64,000 nucleotides of DNA from an uncultured Lachnoanaerobaculum sp. (GCA_946999385.1 CAMQCZ010000002.1:1-64000); one strand, 5' to 3'; shown: positions 46,788 through 56,350, numbered from the stretch's first letter. Notes: generated by a model not told the origin, from the sequence alone. Translations and numbers: made by a program.

Positions 46788-47459
46788 TTATATCATATTT
46801 TTAAACATTATGTAATCACTATCTATAAAAATTTGTTTAATACCATTTATTTTTCTAGGTTCTATAAATAATACATTAATATTATTCAAATTAATATATT
46901 CATTTATAGAAAGCAGTTCTTTATAAGTAAAATAAGATAAAGTGTTTATAAATACTAAAACATTTTTATCATACATATATGAAAAAATTTTTATAATTTC
47001 AAACATTTTTTCAAAAATATTTTTTTGATCAAAATATATCTTAATTCCTAAAATTTTAAAAATCTTAAGTAAATCATTACCTTCACTTACTAATTCCAAT
47101 TCATGCTCTAACAATTCATTATTAATAATATTATCAAATTCATAAATCAACTTTTCTATTTTTATTTTAGTTTCAAGTTTATTATTAATTTGATTTTGTA
47201 AATCATCATATATACGCTTTAATATTGGAGCTGAATTAATAGAATATCCCATAATATCTGTTACCAAAACTAAATCTGATTTTTTTATTCTATCCTGCTT
47301 TTCATTAAATATTCTTAATAATCCATCCTCTTCATAACTATAAAAAGCTCCTGATAATTTTGAAAAATAATTTGTATCTTCTATTGATAATATTGTCATA
47401 TTTTTTATTTCTATTGCTTCATCAAAAAAAGTATAATTAACTCTAATCATATTATTCAC
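46788..47459 (-). CDS. csn2: Type II-A adaptation protein Csn2
   Basis: Ring-forming DNA-end-binding protein used with Cas1, Cas2 and Cas9 in spacer acquisition. The 223-residue length is normal for Csn2 of the short subtype. Family features are the N-terminal strand NNMIRVNYTFFDEAIEIKN, the helical arm around LIYEFDNIINNELLEHELEL, and KNVLVFINTLSYFTYKEL before the final strand NINVLFIEP. It overlaps cas2 by eight bases and is the last cas gene before the array. Its presence defines subtype II-A. Confidence 0.93.
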   Translation of the reverse strand: MNNMIRVNYTFFDEAIEIKNMTILSIEDTNYFSKLSGAFYSYEEDGLLRIFNEKQDRIKKSDLVLVTDIMGYSINSAPILKRIYDDLQNQINNKLETKIKIEKLIYEFDNIINNELLEHELELVSEGNDLLKIFKILGIKIYFDQKNIFEKMFEIIKIFSYMYDKNVLVFINTLSYFTYKELLSINEYINLNNINVLFIEPRKINGIKQIFIDSDYIMFKNMI

Positions 47460-47778
47460 CTAAAAATATTACTCTAGAATCAGTATTTGCAATACTCTCA
47501 TCTTTATCTCCTGTTAAATAAATAATTCCGGAAAATTGCTTTTCAGTAATACTTAAAATAGTTACCAAACCATTTTTAGGTGTATTCTTTTTAAGCCTAT
47601 TTATTAACATATCTTTATTAGTGTTATTCAAAAAAATTTTGCTATATATTGAATATTGATGCATTAAAAATCCTTCATTAATCAAAAATTTTCTGAACTG
47701 TCTATATATAGCTTTATCATTTTGAGTCTTAGTAGGCAAATCAAACATTAATATAAGTCTCATAAATCTATAATTCAT
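47452..47778 (-). CDS. cas2: CRISPR adaptation protein Cas2
   Basis: Small ferredoxin-fold protein that joins two Cas1 dimers in the spacer-integration complex. The N-terminal strand RLILMFDLPTKTQNDKAIYRQFRKFL carries the conserved Asp at its end; residues 50-75 (KDMLINRLKKNTPKNGLVTIL) form the second half. The 108 residues are typical for type II-A. Overlaps cas1 by 11 bases and csn2 by eight. Confidence 0.96.
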   Translation of the reverse strand: MNYRFMRLILMFDLPTKTQNDKAIYRQFRKFLINEGFLMHQYSIYSKIFLNNTNKDMLINRLKKNTPKNGLVTILSITEKQFSGIIYLTGDKDESIANTDSRVIFLGE

Positions 47779-48640
47779 ACTTAAATATCGGTATATCCTC
47801 CATGTTGTTATTCATAGCTTTAATTACATTTTTCACATAATCAGCAATTATATTACTTATATACATTTCTTGATTATTATAACTATAACTAATTTTAAAA
47901 ATATCAAATAATTTATGTTTAATATAATTAAAATCTTTCTCTTTGTTAGAATAAACTATATCATCAATTATAACTCTAAATGGTTCCAATAAATCACTTG
48001 CTAAATTATATTTATTAAATTGATTATGATGCATCAAACCAAGCTGCGTCAAACACCCATTTATTACTATTTCTCTCGCATGCATAGCATGTAGTAAACT
48101 ATATCCATAATTTAATCCAGCATTTATATCATCTTGATTTTCTCTTGAAAAATTTTTTCCAAAAAGAGTATTAAAATAAATTTTAGCTGCATTAGCTTCA
48201 ACATTGTTTGTATCCCCTAAATTCAATTTATTTTTTAGTTCTAAAATTCTTTCTGCTTTTTCTTTGAATCCTATAGATAATAAAAAATAGGCCTGATTAG
48301 ATATTTTATTATTTATAATTTTCATAAAGATTAGCTCTTTATTTTTCACATTCCAATCTATTTGATTCCTAATTTGTAAGCTAGTATCATATCTTCCATA
48401 AAATGGTGTTAAAAAACTATATGGCAAAGATTTTTCATCACAAAATATTAAAATTATTTTTTCATCAACTATTTTTTTAATTAACATACTTGTTATACTA
48501 ATATTTGTAGTTTCTAAAATTATCACATTAATTTCTGATAAATGAATTGCTTCTATTCTTTCTGAATCTTGATAAATAAAATTATTATTTTTATAGGAAA
48601 GCTTAGAATGTGATTTAACAACTATAGTTCTCCATCCCAT
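47768..48640 (-). CDS. cas1: CRISPR integrase Cas1
   Basis: Metal-dependent integrase that inserts new spacers next to the leader. The ATG at 48640 is chosen for the family's usual MGWRTIVVKSHSKLSYKNN opening and GGAG eight bases upstream; this gives 290 residues. Catalytic residues are likely the Glu in KIYFNTLFGKNFSREN, the His in GLMHHNQFN and the Asp in NLASDLLEPFR. Starts five bases after the cas9 stop, in the order cas9-cas1-cas2-csn2. Confidence 0.96.
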   Translation of the reverse strand: MGWRTIVVKSHSKLSYKNNNFIYQDSERIEAIHLSEINVIILETTNISITSMLIKKIVDEKIILIFCDEKSLPYSFLTPFYGRYDTSLQIRNQIDWNVKNKELIFMKIINNKISNQAYFLLSIGFKEKAERILELKNKLNLGDTNNVEANAAKIYFNTLFGKNFSRENQDDINAGLNYGYSLLHAMHAREIVINGCLTQLGLMHHNQFNKYNLASDLLEPFRVIIDDIVYSNKEKDFNYIKHKLFDIFKISYSYNNQEMYISNIIADYVKNVIKAMNNNMEDIPIFKYEL

Positions 48641-48645
48641 AACAA

Positions 48646-51600
48646 TCACTCCATCCTGAATCTTGTTTCATATAATCCACTTAATGATTGGTAAACAAGC
48701 TCAACCTTCCTATCTTTATTACTCCACACTGATCCTATACTATTATATCGTTTTCTTTCAATTGTTTCACCTAAAAATTTAAATTCAGATGCCGCACCGG
48801 CTTTTGTTAATTTTAATAATTCAATAAAAGAAGCAACTATATCTTTATTTACTTCTTCAATCATTTCATTGTTATTTTCTAAATATTCACTATACGCATT
48901 CCTTATTTTTCTAATTTTATCACCATTTATTTCCAAATAATTTTTAGCGAAATCAAGAATATTTTCTAATAATTTTTTAAATAAAATATTAATTCTTGAT
49001 TTATTTTCATCTAAATATTTTTCTGTACATTTATCTTTTACAGGATCATTATGTATCTTTTTTAAATAATATATGAATTCAACAAGCTCATTGTCCAAAA
49101 CAATTTGATTAACATTATTAAGTTCTTTTCCTCCAGTAATTGTTCTTCTTAATATTCTTTTTGTATTATTTTCATCAATAATACAAATTTCAAAAAGAGA
49201 ATATTTTTTTAAAACAAATAATATTTTTGCGTCCTCATATTTTAATTTTTTTAGATATAGACTTTTATCTTTTTCAAATTCTTTCTTATCTTTAATATTT
49301 ATAGGCACTATATCTTTCTTTATCTTATTTTTCACTTTATATTCTAAAGCAATAAAATATGCCGGCTTTGCTTCTATATATCCACCATATATATCAGTAT
49401 CCATATTATTTTTAATAGATATTTTACCTTTACCTTTTTTATTAATAGTTTCTTTAAAAAGCATTCCTTTTTGTTCTTCAACTTTTTTTACTATGTTACA
49501 TTTTTCTCTGGAAATAGTATTTTTTATTATTTTTATATCTCTATCCTTATCCCATATTATATCCATATTAGCTTTTGGCACTAGGCTTGAATAAGATTTA
49601 ATATCATTATCTATTTTAACAAAATAATTTTCAAAAGATTTAATAATATTAATCATTTTATTTTTCTCATAAGTAGCTTTATTAAAAATATTTACTTTAG
49701 TATTCTTATCATACTTACCATAAATCAACTTATTATGTAAATTAGGATACATTTCTAAAAGCTTTATAGCTATGCAAGCATTTAAATATGCATCATGTGC
49801 ATGATGATAATCATTTAATTCTCTAACCTTATATATGTTAAATTTTTCTCTGAATTGAGTTATTAGAGGAGCTTTTAATAATATAATATTAGTTTTATTC
49901 TGAAACTTATTTGATAATATATTTGCTACATATTTAGTAATTTGTCTTGTTTCAACCAATTGTCTATTAATAAATCTTTCTTTATCATTCTGTGTAAATT
50001 TATCTTTTATTAAATTATTAAATTTTGAATCTGATATCAAATCTACATTCCTTAAAATAGTCCAAAAATGCTTTTGCCTTTTAATAATGTCACTTGACAA
50101 GGGTTCATCCGATTTTTCAATATTCTTAATATTTTTTACTAATACTAAATTATCTATAGAGTTATCTGTTATAAAAGATTGAGGTATTATATGATCTATT
50201 TGATAATTTTGTAAATTATTCAAATCAATCATTTCTCCTGTATACATATCTTTACCATTTTGCAAATAATATAAATATAATTTTTTGTTATTTAGATCTG
50301 ATTTTTTAATATCATTCGTATTTATATCTATATTTTCATTTAATTTTTTTAATTTTTCAAAAGCCTCCTCTAATTTTTTATTTTTATTCTTAGAGGCTTT
50401 CTTTCCTTGAAGTGTAGTTTGGTTTTCTCTTGCCATTTCAATGACTATATTTTCAGGATTATATTCCATAATATCTACAATTTCATTTATTAATCTTATA
50501 GATAAAGATATAGCTTTTTTTATAGCCGGATTCTTAATATCCAAATTTTTAAAATATTCATCCTTTTTATCCAGTATATTTTTTTCAAATGATTCATCTT
50601 GTTTTTTCTTTATTTCATCCTTAAAAGAAAGAGTATCATCATTTATAAGTTGCATAAAATTTCTATTGACTTTATCATCTATTAAATAATCCAAAATAGT
50701 TTTATTATCATTTTTATTTCTTATACCATTTATCAACTTATTTGATAATCTTCCCCAGCCTTTATAATGTATCTTAGACAATTCCCCTATAGTTACATCT
50801 GAAAAAATGTTATCATATTTTTCATTTAATAAATCCAAGTTATTTTTTCTTAATTTTCCATCTTCAAATACAGTAAGTATTTTTATTATTTCTTGAATTA
50901 ATTCAATATAATCTTCTCTATCTAGTATTTCTTTTACTTCTTTTATTTTACTCAAATCTATATAAGTTGAATAATTAGAATTAAATTCTTTTTCTAAGCC
51001 TATAATTCTAATTGCTGTTTTATTCCATTCATTTTCTATATATTTAGTTAAAAGTTTAAGACTTACTTTTTTATTTTTTTTAAATAGATTATTAAAAATC
51101 TCTTTTTTTTCTTGAGTAGTAAAAAAATTACGTTTTGAATTTTCATCTATATAGCTTACCCTTGTAAGCTCATTAAATATATTAAATTTTTGATATATTA
51201 TATCCTCTTTTGGCAGTACTTTCTCATCATATAAATAAGTATCATTACCTATAAGTCTTTTTATAAAGTTTTTACTTGTCTCATTAACATCTACAATTTC
51301 TTCTAAATTCCAAGGATATATTTTTCCCTCTTTCTTTCTTTTCAACCAAGAAAATCTACTCATTTCAGTATTTTTTACTAAAGGTCCAACATAGTATGGT
51401 ATTCTAAAAGTAAGCAATGCTTTAAGTTTTTCCTTATTATCATCAATAAACGTATAATATTTACTTTGTTTATTTAAAATATCTTCAAATTCCTTCAATT
51501 GTAATTGATATGGAATTTTACAATTATATATGCTTCTTAACTTTCTGAGAAATTCTTCTTTATCTACCAATTTTTTTATTTCTATATATTGTTTATATTC

Positions 51601-52797
51601 TATACTTTCTTGTATTTTCTGATTATTAGTATATTCTTTAAATTTAAATTTTTCTTCAGCATTTATCAATTGTTTATTTATATGCTTATATAAATCTTGT
51701 AAAGTTTTTCTGCCTAATATATATTCATCATAAATTTTGCCTTTACGAAAAGTATTTTTATATTCTTCTTTACCCAAATTTCTTACAAAATTCTTATATA
51801 ACTTTAAATGGTCATATAATTTTATCATATAATTAGAGAGAAAGGCTTGAGTTATATTATCTTTAGAATCTATTATTTTTGATAATTCCATTTTCATATA
51901 TATTTCATCTAAAAGTATAAAAATATCTCTATATTGTTCTCCTGTAAGAGATATTAATCTTTCTAAATTTTCTTCATAGCTCTTATCTTGAAATTTCAAT
52001 TTGATATCTTCATCTAATTCAAATATATTTTTAAAATTAACAGTATTACCAATTAATAAGTCAAAAAAAACAAGTATCTTTTTATTTTTATTTAATATTT
52101 TCTCTAGTTTTTCTTTTTTATCAGATTTTGGAATTTCAGAAATTAATATATTTTCTATATAGCTTATATCTTGAAATTTTTTTATATCATTATTAGAATC
52201 AACTAAACTTAATAATTTATATAAATTATCCAAATCCTCTTTGATTGAAATTTTTGTTATATTCGATATCTTCAAATTATTAGATAAAAAATGTCCTCTA
52301 AATTTTATAATATGTGACAATGCCATATAAATTAATCTAATATCAGCCTTTTTGTCTTCATCAATCAATGCTTTACGAAGATGATATATTGTTGGATATT
52401 GTTTATGATATTTATTTTCAAGCTCAAAATCAGCAAAAATAGGATATTTATTTTTATTATCATTCTTTATAAAAAAGCTATTATCAAGTCTATTAAAAAA
52501 ATCCTTATCAATCTTTTCAATCTCTTCTTTAAAAAAATCCTTTAAATAATTTATTCTATTTTTTCTTCTTTCATATCTACGCCTCAAACACCTTTTTGCT
52601 CTCGTAAACTTTGCTGTCTTACCTTCATCAAATAATAAAGCTCCTAAAAAATTTTTTTTAATATAATCTCTACCTGTATTACCTGAAACCCTCATACGCT
52701 TTTTTACTATTTTCAAATCATGATAAACTACAGCTGTACCTATAGAATTAGTACCTATGTCAACTCCTATAGTATATTTTTTAAATTTTTTATCCAT
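48646..52797 (-). CDS. cas9: CRISPR-associated endonuclease Cas9 (type II-A)
   Basis: RNA-guided nuclease of 1383 residues, close in plan to Streptococcus pyogenes Cas9. The ATG at 52797 is preferred because GGAGG lies seven bases upstream; a TTG further up would overlap it. RuvC-I is YTIGVDIGTNSIG (Asp13), the bridge helix KFTRAKRCLRRRYERRKNR, RuvC-II IVIEMAREN, HNH QIDHIIPQSF (His869), and RuvC-III HHAHDAYLNA. The C-terminal PAM-interacting domain ends with IERKRYNSIGSVW and LVYQSLSGLYETRF; Arg1348 and Arg1350 align by eye with SpCas9 Arg1333 and Arg1335, which read the two G bases of NGG. The gene appears intact and its tracrRNA is directly upstream, divergent. Confidence 0.98.
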   Translation of the reverse strand: MDKKFKKYTIGVDIGTNSIGTAVVYHDLKIVKKRMRVSGNTGRDYIKKNFLGALLFDEGKTAKFTRAKRCLRRRYERRKNRINYLKDFFKEEIEKIDKDFFNRLDNSFFIKNDNKNKYPIFADFELENKYHKQYPTIYHLRKALIDEDKKADIRLIYMALSHIIKFRGHFLSNNLKISNITKISIKEDLDNLYKLLSLVDSNNDIKKFQDISYIENILISEIPKSDKKEKLEKILNKNKKILVFFDLLIGNTVNFKNIFELDEDIKLKFQDKSYEENLERLISLTGEQYRDIFILLDEIYMKMELSKIIDSKDNITQAFLSNYMIKLYDHLKLYKNFVRNLGKEEYKNTFRKGKIYDEYILGRKTLQDLYKHINKQLINAEEKFKFKEYTNNQKIQESIEYKQYIEIKKLVDKEEFLRKLRSIYNCKIPYQLQLKEFEDILNKQSKYYTFIDDNKEKLKALLTFRIPYYVGPLVKNTEMSRFSWLKRKKEGKIYPWNLEEIVDVNETSKNFIKRLIGNDTYLYDEKVLPKEDIIYQKFNIFNELTRVSYIDENSKRNFFTTQEKKEIFNNLFKKNKKVSLKLLTKYIENEWNKTAIRIIGLEKEFNSNYSTYIDLSKIKEVKEILDREDYIELIQEIIKILTVFEDGKLRKNNLDLLNEKYDNIFSDVTIGELSKIHYKGWGRLSNKLINGIRNKNDNKTILDYLIDDKVNRNFMQLINDDTLSFKDEIKKKQDESFEKNILDKKDEYFKNLDIKNPAIKKAISLSIRLINEIVDIMEYNPENIVIEMARENQTTLQGKKASKNKNKKLEEAFEKLKKLNENIDINTNDIKKSDLNNKKLYLYYLQNGKDMYTGEMIDLNNLQNYQIDHIIPQSFITDNSIDNLVLVKNIKNIEKSDEPLSSDIIKRQKHFWTILRNVDLISDSKFNNLIKDKFTQNDKERFINRQLVETRQITKYVANILSNKFQNKTNIILLKAPLITQFREKFNIYKVRELNDYHHAHDAYLNACIAIKLLEMYPNLHNKLIYGKYDKNTKVNIFNKATYEKNKMINIIKSFENYFVKIDNDIKSYSSLVPKANMDIIWDKDRDIKIIKNTISREKCNIVKKVEEQKGMLFKETINKKGKGKISIKNNMDTDIYGGYIEAKPAYFIALEYKVKNKIKKDIVPINIKDKKEFEKDKSLYLKKLKYEDAKILFVLKKYSLFEICIIDENNTKRILRRTITGGKELNNVNQIVLDNELVEFIYYLKKIHNDPVKDKCTEKYLDENKSRINILFKKLLENILDFAKNYLEINGDKIRKIRNAYSEYLENNNEMIEEVNKDIVASFIELLKLTKAGAASEFKFLGETIERKRYNSIGSVWSNKDRKVELVYQSLSGLYETRFRME

Positions 52798-52821
52798 TAA
52801 AACAACCTCCAATAATTTTAC

Positions 52822-52849
52822 TTGACATTATTTCATTTTTTGCTACAAT
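52822..52849 (+). promoter_or_regulatory. Promoter of tracrRNA
   Basis: TTGACA and TACAAT with a 16-base spacer on the plus strand, placing the start at about 52856, at the anti-repeat. Confidence 0.8.
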
Positions 52850-52855
52850 ATGGTT

Positions 52856-52975
52856 ATTAGTTCTATTCAAAATAACATTACGAGTTAAAATAAGGTTAAT
52901 CCGTAATTATCAATGGTTCTGTATTCGGAACAGATAAAAAGTGAGAAGATTTTTAATATCTTCTTGCTTTTTATT
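52856..52975 (+). ncRNA. tracrRNA
   Basis: Pairs with the crRNA repeat, recruits RNase III and forms the Cas9 guide scaffold. The anti-repeat (52856-52881) is complementary to the repeat, with a GA/GAG internal bulge and then the UUAAAAU lower stem as in S. pyogenes. The nexus AAGGTTAATCCG at 52892-52903 differs from the S. pyogenes sequence (AAGGCTAGTCCG) at only two positions. A hairpin GTTCTG-TATT-CGGAAC follows, then a terminal hairpin AGAAGAT/ATCTTCT with a T run at about 52942-52973 that serves as terminator. Ends are estimated from promoter and terminator. Confidence 0.93.
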
Positions 52976-52980
52976 ATATC

Positions 52981-53019
52981 AAAAAATCACCAAAAAATAT
53001 GTATTTTTTGGTGATTTTT
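52981..53019. terminator. Bidirectional terminator between tracrRNA and eno
   Basis: A perfect AAAAATCACCAAAAAATA/TATTTTTTGGTGATTTTT-type dyad with T runs on both strands, insulating eno (minus) and tracrRNA (plus). Confidence 0.85.
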
Positions 53020-53044
53020 GAGTTTCTATTAATAGATTATTATT

Positions 53045-54337
53045 TTATTTTTTAATATTAAATGCCTTTATACCCGGATATACTGCACAAGCACCTAACT
53101 CTTCTTCAATTCTTAAAAGCTGGTTATATTTTGCAACACGCTCTGATCTACTAGGAGCACCTGTCTTAATTTGACAAGTATTAAGTGCAACAGCTAAATC
53201 AGCTATAGTTGTATCTTCAGTTTCTCCTGAACGATGAGAAGAAATCGAAGTATATCCTGCTTTATGTGCCATTTTAATAGCTTCAAGTGTTTCAGAAACC
53301 GAACCTATCTGATTAAGCTTTATTAAAATAGAATTAGCGGCACCATTATTTATACCCTTTGATAATCTTTCTGTATTTGTAACAAATAAATCATCTCCTA
53401 CTAATTGAACCTTATGACCCAACTCTTTTGTAAGCTCTTTCCAGCCTTCCCAATCTTCCTCATCTAAAGCATCTTCGATAGAAATGATAGGATATTTATC
53501 CACTAAATTATTCCAATATGCTATAAGATCTTTTGAAGTATATTCTGTACCGGCTTTTGGTAAATGATATTTACCAATTTCATTTGTTTTCCATTCACTT
53601 GAAGCTGCATCTATAGCAATCATAAAATCACTACCAGGCTTATAACCGGCTTTTTCTACAGCCTTCAAAATATATTTAATAGCATCCTCATCACTTGCAA
53701 GATTAGGTGCAAAACCACCTTCATCACCTACTGAAGTAGCAAGTCCTTCTGCTTTTAAAATCTTAGCTAAAGCATGGAAAACTTCTGCACACCATCTAAG
53801 AGCCTCCTTAAAACTTGTAGCACCTACAGGCATAATCATAAATTCTTGAATATCTACAGTATTGCTCGCATGAGCACCACCATTTAAAATATTCATCATA
53901 GGTACAGGGAGTCTATTTGCATTTACACCACCTAAAAATCTATATAGAGGAATATCTAAAGATATAGAAGCTGCTCTTGCTGCTGCTATTGAAACTGCTA
54001 AAATAGCATTTGCTCCTAATTTAGATTTATCTTTTGTACCGTCAGCTTTAATCATAGCGGCATCTACAGCATATATATCAGAAGCATCCAAGCCTTCTAA
54101 TACATCATTAATTACAGTATTAATATTATTTACAGCTGTTTGCACACCTTTACCAAGATAACGCTCTCCACCATCTCTAAGCTCAAGTGCTTCAAACTCT
54201 CCTGTTGAAGCTCCACTTGGTGCACAGCCTCTTCCTACAGTACCATCTACCAAATAAACCTCAGCCTCTACTGTTGGATTACCTCTTGAATCTAAAATTT
54301 CTCTACCTATGACTTTTTCAATCTCTAAGTAATTCAT
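53045..54337 (-). CDS. eno: Enolase
   Basis: Glycolytic conversion of 2-phosphoglycerate to phosphoenolpyruvate. The 430 residues match the family. Landmarks are GNPTVEAEVYLVDG, PSGASTGEFEALELRDG, the metal ligands in IAIDAASSEW, ISIEDALDEEDW and LVGDDLFVTN, the catalytic Lys in LIKLNQIGSVSE, and SHRSGETEDTTIADLAV. AGGAGGT precedes the ATG. A single gene, with a strong terminator. Confidence 0.98.
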   Translation of the reverse strand: MNYLEIEKVIGREILDSRGNPTVEAEVYLVDGTVGRGCAPSGASTGEFEALELRDGGERYLGKGVQTAVNNINTVINDVLEGLDASDIYAVDAAMIKADGTKDKSKLGANAILAVSIAAARAASISLDIPLYRFLGGVNANRLPVPMMNILNGGAHASNTVDIQEFMIMPVGATSFKEALRWCAEVFHALAKILKAEGLATSVGDEGGFAPNLASDEDAIKYILKAVEKAGYKPGSDFMIAIDAASSEWKTNEIGKYHLPKAGTEYTSKDLIAYWNNLVDKYPIISIEDALDEEDWEGWKELTKELGHKVQLVGDDLFVTNTERLSKGINNGAANSILIKLNQIGSVSETLEAIKMAHKAGYTSISSHRSGETEDTTIADLAVALNTCQIKTGAPSRSERVAKYNQLLRIEEELGACAVYPGIKAFNIKK

Positions 54338-54501
54338 TTTTTACCTCCTAAATATTGAAGTTTTCCTATCCGGAAAAATACATACTATATAATAACATAT
54401 TTTATTAATAAACTCTATATATTATATAAATAAATTTAATTTTGTGAATTATAGCAATAAGTGTTATTAAATTATATATAATACTTTTATATACTGCCAA
54501 T

Positions 54502-55353
54502 TTATTTTATAGCTAAAAAAGCCGCCATATTCCCTCTTTTATCACCATGTTTTCTATGTGAAAAAAGATATTCGCTATTATCATAAGTACAAATATCAGC
54601 AAGATGAATATTATTCTCAGCTACACCTGCTTCTAAAAGAATCTGTTTATTTGCTTCCAATAAATCAAGCTGATATTTATCAGAATGATTTTTTTCAAAA
54701 ATTTTTTCAATAAATTTTTTATCAAATTTATCATAAAAATTATTGTATACATCGCTTGAAACTTCATAATTGCCTTTTGAAATACCCGGACCAATACAAG
54801 CAATAATATTATCAGCTTTGCTATTATATTCTATTTCCATTTTATTTAAACAAATAGCAGCTATTTTGCTTACTGTTCCTCTCCAACCTGCGTGTGCTAA
54901 TGCAATTGCTTTATTTTTAGTGTCAAGTAAAAATATAGGAATACAGTCAGCAAAAAAACATACTAAAGTAATATCTTTAGAATTTGTAATCAAAGCATCT
55001 ACATCATCAAAAGGGCGTGGCTTATCAATTCCAAATCCTCTAGCTTTAGAATCGACCTTTAAAATTTTATTAGAATGAACTTGATAAGACAAACAAAGAG
55101 AATGCAAGTCTATATCCATTGCTGTGGTAATTCTTTTAAAATTTTCAAGAACATTATCTCTAGAATCACCTTTTGCAGTTGATAAATTCATACTAGAAAA
55201 ATAATCACTGCTAACACCACCAAGACGTGTTGAAAATCCATGTTTTACAATATTTGTATTATCAAGTGTTTTGAATGCAAGATATGGCACTTCATTTAAG
55301 CCTATTTTTTCAATAATTTCTTCTTTTTTTCTATATCTTTTCCAAGTATGCAT
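54502..55353 (-). CDS. pgeF: PgeF/YfiH-family protein (purine nucleoside phosphorylase/laccase domain)
   Basis: Family once called polyphenol oxidase, now tied to purine nucleoside phosphorolysis and peptidoglycan editing. The 283 residues have KHGFSTRLGGVS near 38, the zinc-site residues His in SYQVHSN, Cys in TLVCFFADCIPIFL and His in LAHAGWRGTVSKIA, and the C-terminal CTYDNSEYLFSHRKHGDKRGN. All are standard. It is 12 bases upstream of yraN in the direction away from it, in a probable operon rbgA-rnhB-yraN-pgeF. Confidence 0.93.
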   Translation of the reverse strand: MHTWKRYRKKEEIIEKIGLNEVPYLAFKTLDNTNIVKHGFSTRLGGVSSDYFSSMNLSTAKGDSRDNVLENFKRITTAMDIDLHSLCLSYQVHSNKILKVDSKARGFGIDKPRPFDDVDALITNSKDITLVCFFADCIPIFLLDTKNKAIALAHAGWRGTVSKIAAICLNKMEIEYNSKADNIIACIGPGISKGNYEVSSDVYNNFYDKFDKKFIEKIFEKNHSDKYQLDLLEANKQILLEAGVAENNIHLADICTYDNSEYLFSHRKHGDKRGNMAAFLAIK

Positions 55354-55365
55354 ATTACCTCCATA

Positions 55366-55710
55366 TCAAAAAGCATTTTTAAGAAAGCTTATACGAGAAC
55401 CATCTATTCCAATAATGTCAAAACGAATATTTGTATTTTGAGAATAATTGTTAATATATAAATATATCTTTGCCAACTTTTTTATTTGTAAAACCTTTTT
55501 ATTTGTAACAGCTTCAATAGACTTACCAAGCTTATTATTTTTACGATATTTTACTTCTACAAAAACCAAATAATCCTTATCCTTTGCGATGATATCAATC
55601 TCACCTTCCTTTGTTCTAAAATTCCTATCAAGTATTTTAAAATCTAGAGATATAAGATATTTACATGCAAGCTCCTCATATATATTTCCTATTTTTCTTT
55701 TATTTATCAT
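55366..55710 (-). CDS. yraN: UPF0102 protein YraN
   Basis: A 114-residue protein with an endonuclease-like fold: GNIYEELACKYLISLDFKILDRNF, then EGEIDIIAKDKDYLVFVEVKYRKN, which supplies the Asp and Glu-x-Lys of a PD-(D/E)XK site. The family's role is not settled (DNA processing or repair is suspected). ATG at 55710 is chosen over a TTG one codon upstream. It overlaps rnhB by 11 bases, a widely conserved pairing. Confidence 0.9.
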   Translation of the reverse strand: MINKRKIGNIYEELACKYLISLDFKILDRNFRTKEGEIDIIAKDKDYLVFVEVKYRKNNKLGKSIEAVTNKKVLQIKKLAKIYLYINNYSQNTNIRFDIIGIDGSRISFLKNAF

Positions 55711-56350
55711 CAATTATAAACTTCTTACAAAAAGTAAGTCTATGAATATCCAAGAGTCCAAAATTTTCTATAGCATTTGAATGTTCTTTTGTCCCATATC
55801 CCTTATTCTTCGCAAATTTATATTCAGGATAAATCTTGTCATATTCATACATCAGCCTATCTCTAGTAACCTTTGCAACAATACTTGCCGCTGCTATACT
55901 GGCACTGAGGCAATCACCATGTATAATCGGAACCTGCTTTATATCTATATCTGGAATTGTTACAGCATCATTTAAAAGAATATCAGGTTTTATTTTTAAA
56001 TTTGATATAGCTATTTGCATTGCCTTATATGTAGCTTGTAATATATTTATTTCATCAATAATTTTAGAATCAACAATACCTATACCGATATCAAGAGCTT
56101 TGCTTTTAATAATATCAAACAATTCTTCTCTTTTTTTTTCACTAAGTTTTTTAGAATCATTTATATATAATATTTTTTCATCTTTCGGTAAAATTATAGC
56201 ACATGCTACAACCGGACCTGCAAGAGGACCTCTACCAACCTCATCAATACCACAGATATATTTATAATCAGAATATTTAAGCTCATATTTATACAAGCCT
56301 TCAATACGCAAATATTCTTCTTCAAGCCTCTCCTCTTTACTCTTTTTCAT
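55700..56350 (-). CDS. rnhB: Ribonuclease HII
   Basis: Cuts RNA of RNA-DNA hybrids and misincorporated ribonucleotides. The 216 residues contain YICGIDEVGRGPLAGPVVA (catalytic Asp and Glu), NDSKKLSEKKRE, ILLNDAVTIP and SIAAASIVAKVTRDRLM. An N-terminal 30-residue helical extension is common in Firmicutes. It overlaps rbgA by 14 bases and yraN by 11. Confidence 0.96.
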   Translation of the reverse strand: MKKSKEERLEEEYLRIEGLYKYELKYSDYKYICGIDEVGRGPLAGPVVACAIILPKDEKILYINDSKKLSEKKREELFDIIKSKALDIGIGIVDSKIIDEINILQATYKAMQIAISNLKIKPDILLNDAVTIPDIDIKQVPIIHGDCLSASIAAASIVAKVTRDRLMYEYDKIYPEYKFAKNKGYGTKEHSNAIENFGLLDIHRLTFCKKFIIDDK

